From contig NZ_VNHY01000003.1 of the NCBI RefSeq assembly GCF_008124865.1, positions 248,001 to 312,000 on the forward strand: a stretch of DNA of 64,000 bases. Direction: 5' to 3'. The notes beneath the pieces are model-generated. The model did no database searches and was not told the DNA's origin. It saw nothing but the letters and a program-made list of their open reading frames with translations. The position numbers and the translations under genes were made by a program. Numbering within the stretch: position 1 is the first letter of the stretch; the number at the start of each line of letters is the position of its first letter. Positions 34,476 to 44,690 of this stretch are shown piece after piece. The DNA comes from Fodinibius salinus (GTDB lineage Bacteria; Bacteroidota; Rhodothermia; Balneolales; Balneolaceae).

Positions 34476-35063
34476 TCAGTTAAAATTTACTTCGGGCGTT
34501 TCACTGGCGCCTTCTTCAGCCTCGAAGTAGGCTTTCTTATCAAAGCCGAGGATACTTGCAAACAGGCTGCCCGGAAATTTACGAATTGCGGTATTATAGG
34601 TTTGTACTGATTCGTTAAAGCGTTGTCGTTCCGTGGAAATACGATTCTCGGTTCCCTCCAGCTGCGTTTGCAGATCCTGGAAATTTTGATTGGCTTTAAG
34701 CTCAGGATACTTTTCGACCGTTACCAATAATCTGGATAGTGCTCCGGAAAGTTGCTTCTGGGCTTGTTGGAACTGTTGTACTTTTTGCGGATTGTTTAGA
34801 TCTTCAGCCGAAACCTGAATGGAGGAAGCCTTGCTGCGAGCTTCGGTAACCTGAGTAAGGGTCTTCTGTTCAAAATCTGCTGCCCCTTTTACGGTATTTA
34901 CTAAGTTAGGAATCAAGTCTGACCGCCGTTGATACTGATTTTCAACTTGTGCCCAACTTTGATTTACTCTTTCTTGCTTTTCTACCAGGCTATTGTTTAC
35001 GCTCACCCCATAAAATATTATGAGGGCTGCAATAGCAATTCCGATAATAGTCTTAATATTCAT
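34476..35063 (-). CDS. LemA-family protein
   Basis: 195 residues with an N-terminal hydrophobic helix (5-22) and a LemA coiled-coil helical bundle. [36 protein letters not shown] and the C-terminal [12 protein letters not shown] are the family signatures. First gene of the lemA-TPM-TPM unit, which is preceded by a 246-nt AT-rich spacer shared with the divergent yjjG-like gene. Function in bacteria is poorly known. Confidence 0.93.
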   Translation of the reverse strand: MNIKTIIGIAIAALIIFYGVSVNNSLVEKQERVNQSWAQVENQYQRRSDLIPNLVNTVKGAADFEQKTLTQVTEARSKASSIQVSAEDLNNPQKVQQFQQAQKQLSGALSRLLVTVEKYPELKANQNFQDLQTQLEGTENRISTERQRFNESVQTYNTAIRKFPGSLFASILGFDKKAYFEAEEGASETPEVNFN

Positions 35064-35296
35064 TTGCCAAAAATTTGAGTGAAAGATTTGCCATAATATA
35101 CGAAAGCTTAATAAAATTGATACAACATATCACTTGTTAAAAATAAATCGAGTTTAACTCTGTGTAATAAAAAATGTTATAGCCATCTACCGTTGATTTT
35201 GCCGCTGATAGCTCAGCAGTAAATCAATTTTAGCCGAACAATATTTTTTGATCAGTATGGAGTTCCCTATCTTTAAGCTCTTAATTTTCAATATGC

Positions 35297-35304
35297 TAAT
35301 TTTG
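35297..35304 (+). promoter_or_regulatory. Bacteroidota-type -7 element abutting the TTG start
   Basis: TAATTTTG matches TAnnTTTG and ends 5 nt before the TTG start codon at 35310. If it is used, transcription would begin at or next to the start codon, giving a leaderless or nearly leaderless message. Confidence 0.4.
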
Positions 35305-35309
35305 TAGTT

Positions 35310-36002
35310 TTGTCCTACAGCTTTATTTATTTTGATCTGGATGATACGCTGCTCCACCACAAAGAAGCTGAGCAGTCAGGATTAAAGGATGTCCACAGGC
35401 ACTTTCCATTTTTTGAGGATATTGATGTACAAGAACTTATTGATGAATATCACAAGATAAACAGTAAGCAATGGAAGAAGTACAGCCAGGGGGAGGTGAG
35501 CCGTACGGAACTTCAGCGCAATCGCTTTGAACAGACGCTACAAAATTTGGACCTGGACGGTAGCAAGTACAAAGAGGTTGGGGATCAGTACTTGCAATTT
35601 TACCGCAATCACTGGCAATGGGTTGATGGTGCGGAACAAGCCTATCAGAAAATATCGGAGTATCATCCGGTGGGAATCTTAACCAATGGATTTGCCGAAA
35701 CTCAGCGGCTTAAGTTTGAACAGTTCGGATTTTACGAATCAGCTGATCATACAATAATATCCGAAAATGTAGGTGCACTTAAGCCTGATCCCAAAGTATT
35801 TGCCCATGCCACCGAGCAAGCCGGCGTAGAAAAGGATGAGATCCTGTATGTCGGTGATTCTTTTTCTTCTGATGTTGAAGGTGGTTCACAATATGGATGG
35901 AGTATTGCATGGTTTACATCCAATGGGGATACGAACAAGCACAAGAAAGCTGATTTTGTTTTTCAAGATTTTGACGCATTAATAAATTATTTGGAAATAT
36001 AA
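35310..36002 (+). CDS. HAD-family hydrolase, YjjG-type (pyrimidine nucleotidase-like)
   Basis: 230 residues. HAD motif I is FDLDDTLLHH, motif II is the T in LTNG, motif III is the Lys in ALKPDPKVF and motif IV is GDSFSSDVEGG. The helical cap and overall length resemble YjjG, which dephosphorylates non-canonical pyrimidine nucleotides. The start is TTG (35310); no in-frame ATG or GTG would preserve motif I. purL follows after 29 nt, a nucleotide-metabolism context that fits. Confidence 0.82.
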   Translation: MSYSFIYFDLDDTLLHHKEAEQSGLKDVHRHFPFFEDIDVQELIDEYHKINSKQWKKYSQGEVSRTELQRNRFEQTLQNLDLDGSKYKEVGDQYLQFYRNHWQWVDGAEQAYQKISEYHPVGILTNGFAETQRLKFEQFGFYESADHTIISENVGALKPDPKVFAHATEQAGVEKDEILYVGDSFSSDVEGGSQYGWSIAWFTSNGDTNKHKKADFVFQDFDALINYLEI

Positions 36003-36031
36003 CCTTCCAACACTTACATATTTTATAACTG

Positions 36032-38278
36032 ATGTCTGATACAACCATTAAAGAACCAGAAGTAACACTTGAATTAGCCAAAGATCACGGACTTACAGAA
36101 GAAGAGTTCGAGATGGCCAAGGATTATCTCGGACGTATGCCGACCTTTACTGAGCTGGGGGTGTATTCGGTGATGTGGAGTGAGCACTGCTCATATAAAA
36201 ATTCCATCCTGGAGATTAAAAAACTGCCCAACGAAGGCCCGCAGATGTTGGTTGATGCCGGCGAAGAAAATGCCGGCTTGGTTGATATTGGAGATGGGCT
36301 CGGTTGCGTATTTAAAGTGGAAAGCCATAACCATCCATCTGCCATTGAACCATATGAAGGTGCAGCAACGGGTGTGGGCGGCATTCACCGCGATATTTTT
36401 ACGATGGGAGCGCGTCCCATTGCCAGCCTAAATTCTTTGCGATTTGGTGATCTTGATACTCCTCGCGTTCGCTTTTTGCTGGATGGCGTGGTACGCGGCA
36501 TTGCAGACTATGGCAATTCCTTTGGCGTGCCGATGGTAGGTGGAGAAATATACTTCGATGAAAAGTATGAAGGCAATCCACTGGTTAATGCTATGAGTGT
36601 TGGTATTGTCAAAGAAGATGAAACGGCATCCGCTATTGCCGAAGGAGTAGGCAATCCCGTAATTATTGTTGGTTCTGATACCGGCCGGGATGGGATCCAT
36701 GGTGCGACGTTTGCCTCCGAAGAGATTAGTGAAGAAAGCGAAGATAAACGTCCAAGTGTGCAGGTGGGCGATCCTTTCTCGGAGAAACTACTGCTCGAAG
36801 CTACGCTCGAAATTATCAAAAATGGGGGCATTGTAGGTGTACAGGATATGGGAGCAGCAGGGATTAGCTGTTCATCTTCTGAGATGACTGCCAAAGGGGG
36901 CGTGGGCATGCGTCTTGATTTAGATAAGGTTCCGGCACGTGAAGACGGTATGACAGCTTATGAACTATTGCTTTCTGAAAGTCAGGAGCGGATGCTGGTA
37001 GTGGCCGAGAAAGGTCGGGAGCAAGAAATTATTGATATATATGAGAAGTGGGACCTGAACGCTGTGGTTATCGGTGAAGTAGTAGAAGGCGAAAATGTGA
37101 CCTATGTCAAAGATGGAGAAGTGAAGGCCGATATTCCCGCTGACAGTCTGGTATTGGGCGGCGGAGCACCGCGCTATGAGCGCGAAGCCACTAAACCAGA
37201 ATATCTCGAAGAGACACAGAGCTTCGATATGCATTCACTGGACCATTCTGATGATCACGAAGCTATCGTGAAACAGTTACTGGGAGCCGCGAATATCGCA
37301 TCCAAACGATGGGTTTATGAACAGTATGATACTATGGTACGTACTAATACAGTTAACGGTCCCGGTGCCTCAGATTCAGGCGTGGTACGTATTAAGGGAA
37401 CGGATAAGGCTTTAGCCGTTAAGACTGATTGCAATGGTCGGTATGTGCATTTAAATCCGCGTAAGGGTGGACAAATTGCCGTCGCCGAATCGGCGCGAAA
37501 TGTTGTTTGCAGCGGTGCCAAGCCGATGGCTATTACCAATTGCCTGAATTTCGGGAATCCTTATAAACCCGAAGTATATTGGACATTTAAAGAAGCATTG
37601 GCGGGCATGGGTGATGCGTGCCGAACGTTTAATACACCGGTAACCGGTGGAAATGTAAGTTTTTATAATGAAAACCCGGAAATGGCGGTCTTCCCAACGC
37701 CGGTGATCGGCATGTTGGGTTTGATTGAAGATCTGGAGAACGATCGTATGACCCCGGAGTTCAAGAATGAGGGCGATATCATTTACTACATGGGTGCAGA
37801 ACGGGAAGGACTTGGTGCAAGTGAATACTTACATGCAGTACATGATCTTAACACCGGAGATGCACCTGAAATTGATCTGGACTTCGAAGCGCAATTACAA
37901 TCAACACTTTTGGAGGCGATACAGCAGAATCTGGTGAATGCAGCCCATGATATCTCTGATGGTGGATTAGCAACAACCTTGGCAGAAATGGCGATGTTTG
38001 CTGGGAAAGGCGCTTCCATTTCAGTAGATGAGCTTAAGAATAGTACTCACGAAGTATTGTACAGTGAAGCACAATCCGGAGTGGTAGTCACTTGTGGTAA
38101 AGATCAGCAGTCATCGTTAGAAAATCATTTTTCAGATAATGATATTCCATTTGTTAAATTGGGAGTAGTAGGCGACCAGGAAGATGATTTCGAAATTGCA
38201 GATCTGTTAAGATTGTCAACAGACGAGATGTTGTCGATTTATGATAATGTGATTCAGGCCGATATGCAGCAGCGGTAA
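36032..38278 (+). CDS. purL: Phosphoribosylformylglycinamidine synthase subunit PurL
   Basis: ATP-dependent amination of FGAR to FGAM in purine synthesis. At 748 residues this is the small PurL type, which needs separate PurS and PurQ subunits; neither adjoins it. Recognisable blocks are [33 protein letters not shown] and GPGASDSGV. Probably transcribed with the upstream YjjG-like gene and closed by the terminator at 38351. Confidence 0.95.
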   Translation: MSDTTIKEPEVTLELAKDHGLTEEEFEMAKDYLGRMPTFTELGVYSVMWSEHCSYKNSILEIKKLPNEGPQMLVDAGEENAGLVDIGDGLGCVFKVESHNHPSAIEPYEGAATGVGGIHRDIFTMGARPIASLNSLRFGDLDTPRVRFLLDGVVRGIADYGNSFGVPMVGGEIYFDEKYEGNPLVNAMSVGIVKEDETASAIAEGVGNPVIIVGSDTGRDGIHGATFASEEISEESEDKRPSVQVGDPFSEKLLLEATLEIIKNGGIVGVQDMGAAGISCSSSEMTAKGGVGMRLDLDKVPAREDGMTAYELLLSESQERMLVVAEKGREQEIIDIYEKWDLNAVVIGEVVEGENVTYVKDGEVKADIPADSLVLGGGAPRYEREATKPEYLEETQSFDMHSLDHSDDHEAIVKQLLGAANIASKRWVYEQYDTMVRTNTVNGPGASDSGVVRIKGTDKALAVKTDCNGRYVHLNPRKGGQIAVAESARNVVCSGAKPMAITNCLNFGNPYKPEVYWTFKEALAGMGDACRTFNTPVTGGNVSFYNENPEMAVFPTPVIGMLGLIEDLENDRMTPEFKNEGDIIYYMGAEREGLGASEYLHAVHDLNTGDAPEIDLDFEAQLQSTLLEAIQQNLVNAAHDISDGGLATTLAEMAMFAGKGASISVDELKNSTHEVLYSEAQSGVVVTCGKDQQSSLENHFSDNDIPFVKLGVVGDQEDDFEIADLLRLSTDEMLSIYDNVIQADMQQR

Positions 38279-38350
38279 AGTGAGATTAATATCTCACTTG
38301 GCTGTTGAGGCAGGCTCTCATGCTTCTCACAGATAACATTGAATTTTCTG

Positions 38351-38378
38351 GCACCGTAGCTCCGCTGCGGTGCTTTTG
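38351..38378 (+). terminator. Rho-independent terminator
   Basis: gcaccgtagc / gctgcggtgc (10 bp with one G-T pair), loop tcc, followed by ttttg; 73 nt after the purL stop. Confidence 0.8.
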
Positions 38379-38453
38379 TTTTAGATGAACGAATCTTGTT
38401 GCAAAGTCCTTTATAGAGCAGACCAGAAAACCAGAATAAAAAGTATTAGCATA

Positions 38454-39173
38454 ATGGAAGATAAGGTTGTACTCATTGTTGGCGGTTCAGGTGGAATTGG
38501 CAGTGCATGTGGACGCGTATTTGCTAAGGCTGGTGCAAAAGTAGTGCTTGCCGCCCGCAATCAACAGAAAGTTGAAGAAGTGGCTAAAGAAATTAATGAT
38601 GAAGGCGGTGAAGCATTTGTAATCAATGTGGAGGTTACAGACTTAGCTTCGGTATCGAAAATGGCGCGTGAAGTGACTGAGGACCTGGGATCTATTGATG
38701 TGCTCGTGAATGCTTTTGGTACTGCTGTAATTCAGCCACTGCTTGATATCAATCCCGAAGATGCCAAAGAGATGCTGGATGTAAATGTGTATGGCACCTT
38801 TCTGGTGACGCAGACGGTAGTGCGTTATATGGCGACTAAAAAGAAGGGGCGGGTTATTATGTTTCCCGGCAGTGTAGGTAAGTATTCCATGAAAAATTCG
38901 TCGCTTTATTCTGCTTCAAAATTTGCTATCACCGGATTTACAAAATCTCTTGTGAAAGAATACAAGCGTAGCGGTGTCAAGTTTACGCTTATGTATCTTG
39001 GCGGTGTTGATACCCCAATGTGGGATAGTGAAACAGTAGATATGCGTGTACAGAAAGACAAAATGTTGTCGGCCGAGGAAGTGGCAAAATCCACTTATTA
39101 TGCTGCCAATCAGCCAGAAGGATCGGTGCTTAATGAGATTACTATCCAGCCTGAGTCACATCAGATGGTATAA
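38454..39173 (+). CDS. SDR-family oxidoreductase
   Basis: A 239-residue short-chain dehydrogenase. The nucleotide loop GGSGGIGSACG, NAFGTAV (NxxG-type), and the catalytic Ser and Tyr-x3-Lys in GSVGKYSMKNSSLYSASK are all present. I use the ATG at 38454 (MEDKVVLIVGG), since the in-frame ATG at 38385 only adds a non-conserved stretch overlapping the terminator region. Substrate unknown; ketoacyl-type alcohol/ketone chemistry is the family norm. Followed by an imperfect convergent hairpin. Confidence 0.85.
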   Translation: MEDKVVLIVGGSGGIGSACGRVFAKAGAKVVLAARNQQKVEEVAKEINDEGGEAFVINVEVTDLASVSKMAREVTEDLGSIDVLVNAFGTAVIQPLLDINPEDAKEMLDVNVYGTFLVTQTVVRYMATKKKGRVIMFPGSVGKYSMKNSSLYSASKFAITGFTKSLVKEYKRSGVKFTLMYLGGVDTPMWDSETVDMRVQKDKMLSAEEVAKSTYYAANQPEGSVLNEITIQPESHQMV

Positions 39174-39174
39174 A

Positions 39175-39227
39175 AAGTAGGCCCCTGACAGTAAATAACC
39201 AGACCGTCTACTGCCAACGGGCTACTT
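39175..39227. terminator. Long imperfect hairpin between convergent genes
   Basis: aagtaggcccctgacagta can pair with tactgccaacgggctactt across a 16-nt loop, with a few mismatches. It lies between the SDR and lysine transaminase stops and ends in a short T-rich run, so a bidirectional terminator is plausible. Confidence 0.5.
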
Positions 39228-39262
39228 TATTTTAGTCAGCAGTTGCTGATTAGTTATAATAC

Positions 39263-40597
39263 TTACACCTTATCACGAACAGTCTTGATGGATTGACCAA
39301 TAATCTCGACTCCTTCATCAATTTGCTCTTTCGAAACAGTAAGGGGTGGTCGAAAGCGCATTGTTCTTGAACCGCAAGACAAAATCATGAGCTTATTTCT
39401 TTTGCATTCTTCGATGACAGCATCGCGGATGTGAGAGTTGGGAAAATCGATAGCACAAAATAATCCTTTTCCGCGGGGATTTTGTACGTGCTCAAACTGT
39501 TGATGTAGATCTTGGAGTCTATCCTGCAGGTAGGTTCCAACTTTGGCAGCATTTTCAACAAGATTCTCTTCTTCAATTACCTGCAGAATCCGTCCAAATC
39601 GAACCATATCCACAAGGTTGCCGCCCCAAGTCGAATTAATACGTGAAGACACGTTGAAGCAGTTATCTTCAACTTCATCGACGCGTTCGCTGGCCAGTAT
39701 TCCACATACCTGGGCTTTTTTACCAAATGCTAAAATATCGGGTTTAACGTAATGCTCATGTGCCCAGAATTTGCCCGTCAGCCCTACACCAGTCTGTACC
39801 TCATCATAAATAAGTAGTGCTTCGTGATTGTCGGCTAAGTCGCGCAGTGCCTGGTGGAATTCTGGCCGAAAATGCCGGTCTCCGCCCTCACCCTGAATAG
39901 GTTCGATAATAATACAGGCAATATCATTTTTATATATATCAAAAAATCGTTTGGCTTGGGCAATTGCACGCTCTTCATCTTTTACGGTTTCACGAATGTT
40001 GTCGTCCGTAGCCGGATAGGTCATGGCTGGAGAAATAGCGCGCGGCCAGTCGAACTTAGGAAAGTATTTTACTTTGGTGGGGTCAGTATTGGTGAGTGAC
40101 ATAGTATAACCCGTACGACCATGAAAAGCCTGCTCAAAATGGAGTACTTTATGTCCTTTTTCTTGCCGATATCCTTTTTCAAAATTCTTTTGCACTTTCC
40201 AGTCGAAGGCTACCTTAAGTGCATTTTCTACGGCCAGGGCTCCGCCGGAAATGAAAAACGAATGGGGTAAATAATCCGGTATACCCACACGATCAAAATT
40301 ATCTACAAATTTGGCCATCTCTTCGGTATAAACATCCGAGTTTGATGGCTTGTTGACGGCTACTTTACCGATTTTATTACGGAACTTGTTATTGGCCAGC
40401 CGTGGGTGATTCATTCCCAGGGGATTAGAAGCAAAGAATGTAAAAAAGTCCAGATATCGATCACCATTCCGGGCATCATATAGGTAGCTACCTTCACTTT
40501 TTTCGAGGTCGAGCACCATATCATACCCATCAGTTAAAATATGCTTGCCAAGAATATCGTGAACTTGTTCGGCCGTTACGTTATCAGTCTGAGACAT
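39263..40597 (-). CDS. lat: L-lysine 6-transaminase
   Basis: A 444-residue class III aminotransferase of the Lat type, converting lysine and 2-oxoglutarate to 2-aminoadipate semialdehyde and glutamate. LDFFTFFASNPLGMNHP, SGGALAVENALKVAFDWK, EPIQGEGGDRHF and SCGSRTMRFRPPL are the distinguishing blocks, and Schiff-base Lys lies in AFGKKAQVCG. No aminoadipate semialdehyde dehydrogenase is adjacent. It stands 650 nt from rocD on the same strand, separated by tRNA-fMet (opposite strand) and a decayed gene. Confidence 0.9.
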   Translation of the reverse strand: MSQTDNVTAEQVHDILGKHILTDGYDMVLDLEKSEGSYLYDARNGDRYLDFFTFFASNPLGMNHPRLANNKFRNKIGKVAVNKPSNSDVYTEEMAKFVDNFDRVGIPDYLPHSFFISGGALAVENALKVAFDWKVQKNFEKGYRQEKGHKVLHFEQAFHGRTGYTMSLTNTDPTKVKYFPKFDWPRAISPAMTYPATDDNIRETVKDEERAIAQAKRFFDIYKNDIACIIIEPIQGEGGDRHFRPEFHQALRDLADNHEALLIYDEVQTGVGLTGKFWAHEHYVKPDILAFGKKAQVCGILASERVDEVEDNCFNVSSRINSTWGGNLVDMVRFGRILQVIEEENLVENAAKVGTYLQDRLQDLHQQFEHVQNPRGKGLFCAIDFPNSHIRDAVIEECKRNKLMILSCGSRTMRFRPPLTVSKEQIDEGVEIIGQSIKTVRDKV

Positions 40598-40710
40598 AAG
40601 CTATTTCTATTGGTTAAACAGTGTTTTAGAGAGGAATGGTGTGTCCCTGAAGAAAATTGAATTTACTATTGACAAGTACCCATGTCAAGCCTTAACTTTG
40701 GGACTCACAT

Positions 40711-40783
<73 letters not shown>

Positions 40784-40788
40784 CTACC

Positions 40789-40826
40789 AAAAGCGACTTT
40801 CTCAAGACGAGAAAGTCGCTTTTTTA
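40789..40826 (+). terminator. Rho-independent terminator of tRNA-fMet
   Basis: aaagcgactttctc / gagaaagtcgcttt, a perfect 14-bp stem with a 5-nt loop and at least five T. Confidence 0.95.
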
Positions 40827-40840
40827 TTTTTAGGAAAGAA

Positions 40841-41107
40841 ATACAATATATACTGTTTACGTACCGTATTCATCAGAATATGGTAAACTTTATATCAGAT
40901 ATATCTCGAACAGGGAATTGAATTCCATAAGGAATTAACTACCAAGAGAGGGTTGTGAAAATCGGTCTTAAAAGTTGCTTGAGCTGAAATAATGGGCTGG
41001 GAAACAACTCGAAAAGCACAAGGCCGATCTTCTTTTTAGGATTTCATCTGTCGGTTGGCTTCCCCAAAAAATCGATCTAATAAGAAAAGAGAACGGCTAT
41101 TACAGTA
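40841..41107 (+). pseudogene. Decayed GIY-YIG endonuclease-like gene
   Basis: Fragments in two or three frames reconstruct a small GIY-YIG domain protein. YTVYVPYSSEYGKLYIRY (from 40849) has the GIY-like TVY and a YIG motif mutated to YIR. HKELTTKRGL (from 40926, shifted frame) follows, and then GKQLEKHKADL near 40999, the typical 'REKQLKxxKGR' helix. Several in-frame stops interrupt it and no ATG opens it. Single-domain GIY-YIG genes are common in Bacteroidota, often beside tRNAs. The rest of the 419-nt gap to rocD shows only an imperfect hairpin at 41202-41235. Confidence 0.6.
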
Positions 41108-41245
41108 ACTGTTATAAAAGAAAATAAGGAGAGAGACAGTAAGTGTTATGGTTTAGAACAAGTATCGAACTATAGTTATGAGCTTTAACGGTTTAGTACC
41201 CACTGTCGCAAGTTTATAACTTGTGACAATGGGATTTTGTATACA

Positions 41246-42481
41246 CTAAACAGCCGTTTTTTCATATTGTTCAATAGTCTTCTTAATGATCTTGATACAA
41301 TTATAAAGTTGTTCTTCAGTCATAACAAGAGGAGGTGCAAAGCGAATGATATTGCCGTGCGTAGGTTTGGCTAGGAGTCCATTTTCTTTTAGTTGCAGGC
41401 AAATATTCCAGGCAGTATCACTATCTTCAGAGTCATTAATCACAATGGCATTAAGCAGTCCTTTTCCTCTTACGAGCGTTACCAAATCCGACTGTTCAAC
41501 AAGTTTATTCATTTCTTCGCGAAAGATTGCCCCTAGCTGTTCTGCATTTTCAGCAAGCTTTTCATCTTCAATAACTTGAAGTGCTTCCATAGCTACAGCA
41601 CAAGAAAGCGGATTACCACCATAGGTAGAGCCGTGTTCACCGGGCCGCAGACATTCCATTACAGGATCATCAGCCAGTACTGCTGATACCGGATAAGCCC
41701 CACCAGACAATGCTTTCCCCAAGATTACAATATCAGGATGCACATTTTCATGATCTACGCAAAGCATTTTACCAGTTCGGGCAATGCCGGTTTGAATTTC
41801 ATCAGCAATAAAAAGTGTATCGTACTTCTCACACAGTTCAGCTGCTCTTTTAAGATAACCGTCATCGGGAACAACCACGCCGGCTTCACCCTGTATAGGT
41901 TCTACCATAAATCCTGCTACATTTTTTTCTTGCAGTGCCTGTTCCAGCGCTTCCAAATCATTATAGGGTACAGAAACAAAACCAGGAGTGTAGGGGCCAA
42001 AATTTTTGCGTGCCACTGGGTCATTCGAGAAAGAGATGATACTGGTTGTTCGACCGTGGAAATTACCTTTGGCAACAATGATTGTTGCTTGTTCCGGTGT
42101 CAGGTTTTGCTTTTCATACGACCATTTTCGGCAGAGCTTAATGGCTGTCTCCACGCCCTCAGCTCCCGTATTCATTGGCAACAATTTGTCGTATCCAAAA
42201 AGATCGTGCATGTATTTTTCATATCTGCCGAGCTGATCACTGTGGAAAGCACGTGAGACCAACGTTAATTTTTCGGCCTGATTTTTTAATGTTTCTACAA
42301 TTCGGGGATGGCAATGTCCCTGGTTAACTGCCGAATAGGCTGATAAAAAATCATAATATTTATTACCCTCAGGATCCCATACATGTACGCCTTTACCTTT
42401 TGATAATACAACAGGCAATGGATGGTAATTATGAGCTCCGTAATACTGTTCTAGTTCTATGGCTTGTGGGGTAGAAATCAT
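41246..42481 (-). CDS. rocD: Ornithine aminotransferase
   Basis: A 411-residue class III aminotransferase that transfers the delta-amino group of ornithine to 2-oxoglutarate, yielding glutamate semialdehyde. The N-terminal [19 protein letters not shown] and [15 protein letters not shown] are OAT hallmarks; the Schiff-base Lys is in [16 protein letters not shown]. Divergent from the symporter-racemase gene run at 42698 across a 216-nt spacer, which suggests one regulated unit for basic amino acid use. Confidence 0.93.
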   Translation of the reverse strand: MISTPQAIELEQYYGAHNYHPLPVVLSKGKGVHVWDPEGNKYYDFLSAYSAVNQGHCHPRIVETLKNQAEKLTLVSRAFHSDQLGRYEKYMHDLFGYDKLLPMNTGAEGVETAIKLCRKWSYEKQNLTPEQATIIVAKGNFHGRTTSIISFSNDPVARKNFGPYTPGFVSVPYNDLEALEQALQEKNVAGFMVEPIQGEAGVVVPDDGYLKRAAELCEKYDTLFIADEIQTGIARTGKMLCVDHENVHPDIVILGKALSGGAYPVSAVLADDPVMECLRPGEHGSTYGGNPLSCAVAMEALQVIEDEKLAENAEQLGAIFREEMNKLVEQSDLVTLVRGKGLLNAIVINDSEDSDTAWNICLQLKENGLLAKPTHGNIIRFAPPLVMTEEQLYNCIKIIKKTIEQYEKTAV

Positions 42482-42626
42482 AAATACTTATTAATTAAAA
42501 ATGGTATATAAAATAGAATGATTTTTGGTCAAGAAAAATTGCTTTGGTGATATTATAATATATTGCAGAAAGGCCGAACTGAAATTTGGTATTTACATCT
42601 GTTTACGGCTATATTAAGTGCAAATT

Positions 42627-42659
42627 AAAACCCTTGAGCTGTAATACTCAAGGGTTTTT
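42627..42659 (+). terminator. Terminator-like hairpin in leader of the symporter gene
   Basis: aaaacccttgag / ctcaagggtttt is a near-perfect 11-12 bp stem with a 9-nt loop and a T run, on the plus strand. No plus-strand gene lies upstream, since rocD runs away from it. Only 38 nt separate it from the symporter start, too little for an independent promoter. It may be an attenuator for the downstream genes or the end of a roughly 90-nt small RNA. Confidence 0.7.
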
Positions 42660-42697
42660 CTATTAGATAGAAGTCCAATTTATTCGACAATTGTTAT

Positions 42698-44245
42698 ATG
42701 CATTGGATTGACCTGACGATTATTGGCTGTTATATGGTAGCCATGTTAGGTTTTGGGTTATTCTTTTTGAAAAAAAATGAAGGAGCTGATGACTATTATG
42801 TAGGCGGTCGCAACATGGGTAGTCTGCACGTTGGCCTTTCAGTTGTTGCTACTGACGTCGGCGGTGGATTCTCTATTGGTCTTGGTGGCTTGGGTTTTGT
42901 GATGGGCCTATCGGGATCATGGATGCTCTTTACAGGTTTGATTGGTGCTTGGCTTGCCGCTGTGCTTCTTATCCCAAAAGTGAAAGGGAATAAAGCCTTT
43001 GATAATGCTTACACCTTTCCAGAAGTTTTTAAGTATTATTTTAATCCTAAAGTAGCTTTGGTAGCCGGTATTATTTCGGCAGTGGGATACGCTGGTTTTA
43101 CAAGCTCTCAGATTTTAGCCGGCGCGAAGCTGGCAACAGGCACTTTCGCTGATCTGGACTTACAAACAGCACTTATTATTATGGGGTCTGTAGCCGTACT
43201 TTATACCGTAATGGGCGGGCTCAAAGCTGTTATTTACACTGATACCGTACAGTGGGCCATCCTAATGGTCGGACTCATTTTTGTAGGTATTCCTATATCA
43301 TACTATGCCGTGGGCGGCTGGGAAGCTATTTCACAAACTGTTGATCCGGCTCTGCTTTCAATGACAAATATGGATTGGCAACGCGTGGTGTACTGGGCAG
43401 TCACGATTATTCCTATCTGGTTTGTAGGCATGACGTTGTACCAGCGCATTTACGCTTGTAATGACGAGGAAACGGCTAAGCGAGCCTGGTATTTAGCCGG
43501 ACTTTTTGAATGGCCGGTGATGGCATTTATGGGTATTTCCTTAGGACTGTTTGCTAAAGTGGGTGCTGCTCAAGGCATGTTCGATTATTTAGGTGTTGCA
43601 AACGCTGCCGAGGCCGATCCTGAAACTGGTCTCCCTATGCTGTTACGTACCGTACTGCCCGTTGGACTTATGGGGATTATGATGAGCGCCTATTTTTCGG
43701 CTATACTCTCTACCGCAGATAGTTGTCTGATGGCCGCATCCGGTAATGTAGTTTCCGATATTATTGGTTATTTTAAAGATGTTGACCATGACAGCGATAC
43801 CTTTTTGCGGTTTTCGCAGATAACGACCCTTATCATTGGTGCCGGAGCATTATTAATAGCTACAAGAATGACTAATGTGCTTAATCTAATGCTGTACTCA
43901 TATGCATTTATGGTATCAGGATTGTTCGTACCTATTTTGGGTGCACTTTACTGGCCCAAGAGTAGCAGCACAGGTGCAATTGCAGCTATGATCTTAGGCG
44001 GGGGAACAACACTGGCGCTGGAACTTTTGCTGCAAACTATTGTTTTAAACCTTCAAGTTATACCATTGTTTAATTTACCGAAAATTGTTTGGTCTATAGA
44101 AAAACTACCTGCCGGACTAGATGCTAACGTATTTGGTATTAGTGTTTCAGCGATCGTATTCTTTGTTGTTTCACTGATCTTTCCCGATAGTAAGGGATCA
44201 AAAGCCGAAGTACAGGCACAAGAAAATATTAATGCAACTGCTTAA
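42698..44245 (+). CDS. Sodium:solute symporter family transporter
   Basis: A 515-residue SSS-family protein with about 13 membrane helices: ADDYYVGGRNMGSLHVGLSV, GGLKAVIYTDTVQ and FSAILSTADSCLMAASGN are family blocks, the last containing the Na+-site serines. The substrate cannot be read from sequence. Its position directly upstream of a racemase, an amidohydrolase and an alanine racemase, and opposite rocD, suggests import of an amino acid or acylated amino acid. GNAT begins 1 nt after its stop. Confidence 0.88.
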   Translation: MHWIDLTIIGCYMVAMLGFGLFFLKKNEGADDYYVGGRNMGSLHVGLSVVATDVGGGFSIGLGGLGFVMGLSGSWMLFTGLIGAWLAAVLLIPKVKGNKAFDNAYTFPEVFKYYFNPKVALVAGIISAVGYAGFTSSQILAGAKLATGTFADLDLQTALIIMGSVAVLYTVMGGLKAVIYTDTVQWAILMVGLIFVGIPISYYAVGGWEAISQTVDPALLSMTNMDWQRVVYWAVTIIPIWFVGMTLYQRIYACNDEETAKRAWYLAGLFEWPVMAFMGISLGLFAKVGAAQGMFDYLGVANAAEADPETGLPMLLRTVLPVGLMGIMMSAYFSAILSTADSCLMAASGNVVSDIIGYFKDVDHDSDTFLRFSQITTLIIGAGALLIATRMTNVLNLMLYSYAFMVSGLFVPILGALYWPKSSSTGAIAAMILGGGTTLALELLLQTIVLNLQVIPLFNLPKIVWSIEKLPAGLDANVFGISVSAIVFFVVSLIFPDSKGSKAEVQAQENINATA

Positions 44246-44246
44246 C

Positions 44247-44687
44247 ATGGAATTTGATATTATACAATCTGATATCCAGAATCCCACAGCTTTTAGTCGC
44301 GAAGATATCGCAGACTTTTTGTATGAACATCTAGATGAATATGGAGATGAAAAAAAGCATATATTATCGTGCATCAGTTATGCATATGGAGATAAAGAAG
44401 CTCAGGACGGTTTTATTTTAGTTGCCCATAAGGAGGATCAAATTTTAGGTACGGTAATTATTAACGATACCAACATGGCTGGCTTTATTCCCGAGCATAT
44501 TTTGGTGTATATTGCCGTAGCGTCTGAGGCACGCGGACAGGGATTGGGTAAAAAACTGATGGAACGAATTATTGACGAAACCGAAGGAGATATAGCGCTG
44601 CATGTTGAGCCCGACAATCCTGCCAAGCACCTGTATGAGAAATACGGGTTTACGAACAAATATTTAGAAATGAGACTTAAGAAATAG
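44247..44687 (+). CDS. GNAT-family N-acetyltransferase
   Basis: 146 residues from the ATG at 44247, chosen because it follows the symporter stop by 1 nt; an in-frame ATG at 44232 would overlap the symporter. The acetyl-CoA motif A is VASEARGQGLGKKLMERII, followed by motif B LHVEPDNPAKHLYEKYGF. The embedding in a racemase/amidohydrolase unit suggests acetylation of an amino acid or a D-amino acid, but no substrate motif is readable. Confidence 0.85.
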   Translation: MEFDIIQSDIQNPTAFSREDIADFLYEHLDEYGDEKKHILSCISYAYGDKEAQDGFILVAHKEDQILGTVIINDTNMAGFIPEHILVYIAVASEARGQGLGKKLMERIIDETEGDIALHVEPDNPAKHLYEKYGFTNKYLEMRLKK

Positions 44688-44690
44688 GGA

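Noticed and set aside
36508-36909. Long minus-strand open frame within purL (133 codons)
   Set aside because: It is antisense to conserved purL sequence; its serine/proline-rich translation is typical of an antisense shadow.
41202-41235. Hairpin cccactgtcgcaagt / acttgtgacaatggg downstream of rocD as a terminator
   Set aside because: The stem is good apart from two wobble pairs, but no T run follows on the rocD strand, so I do not call it.
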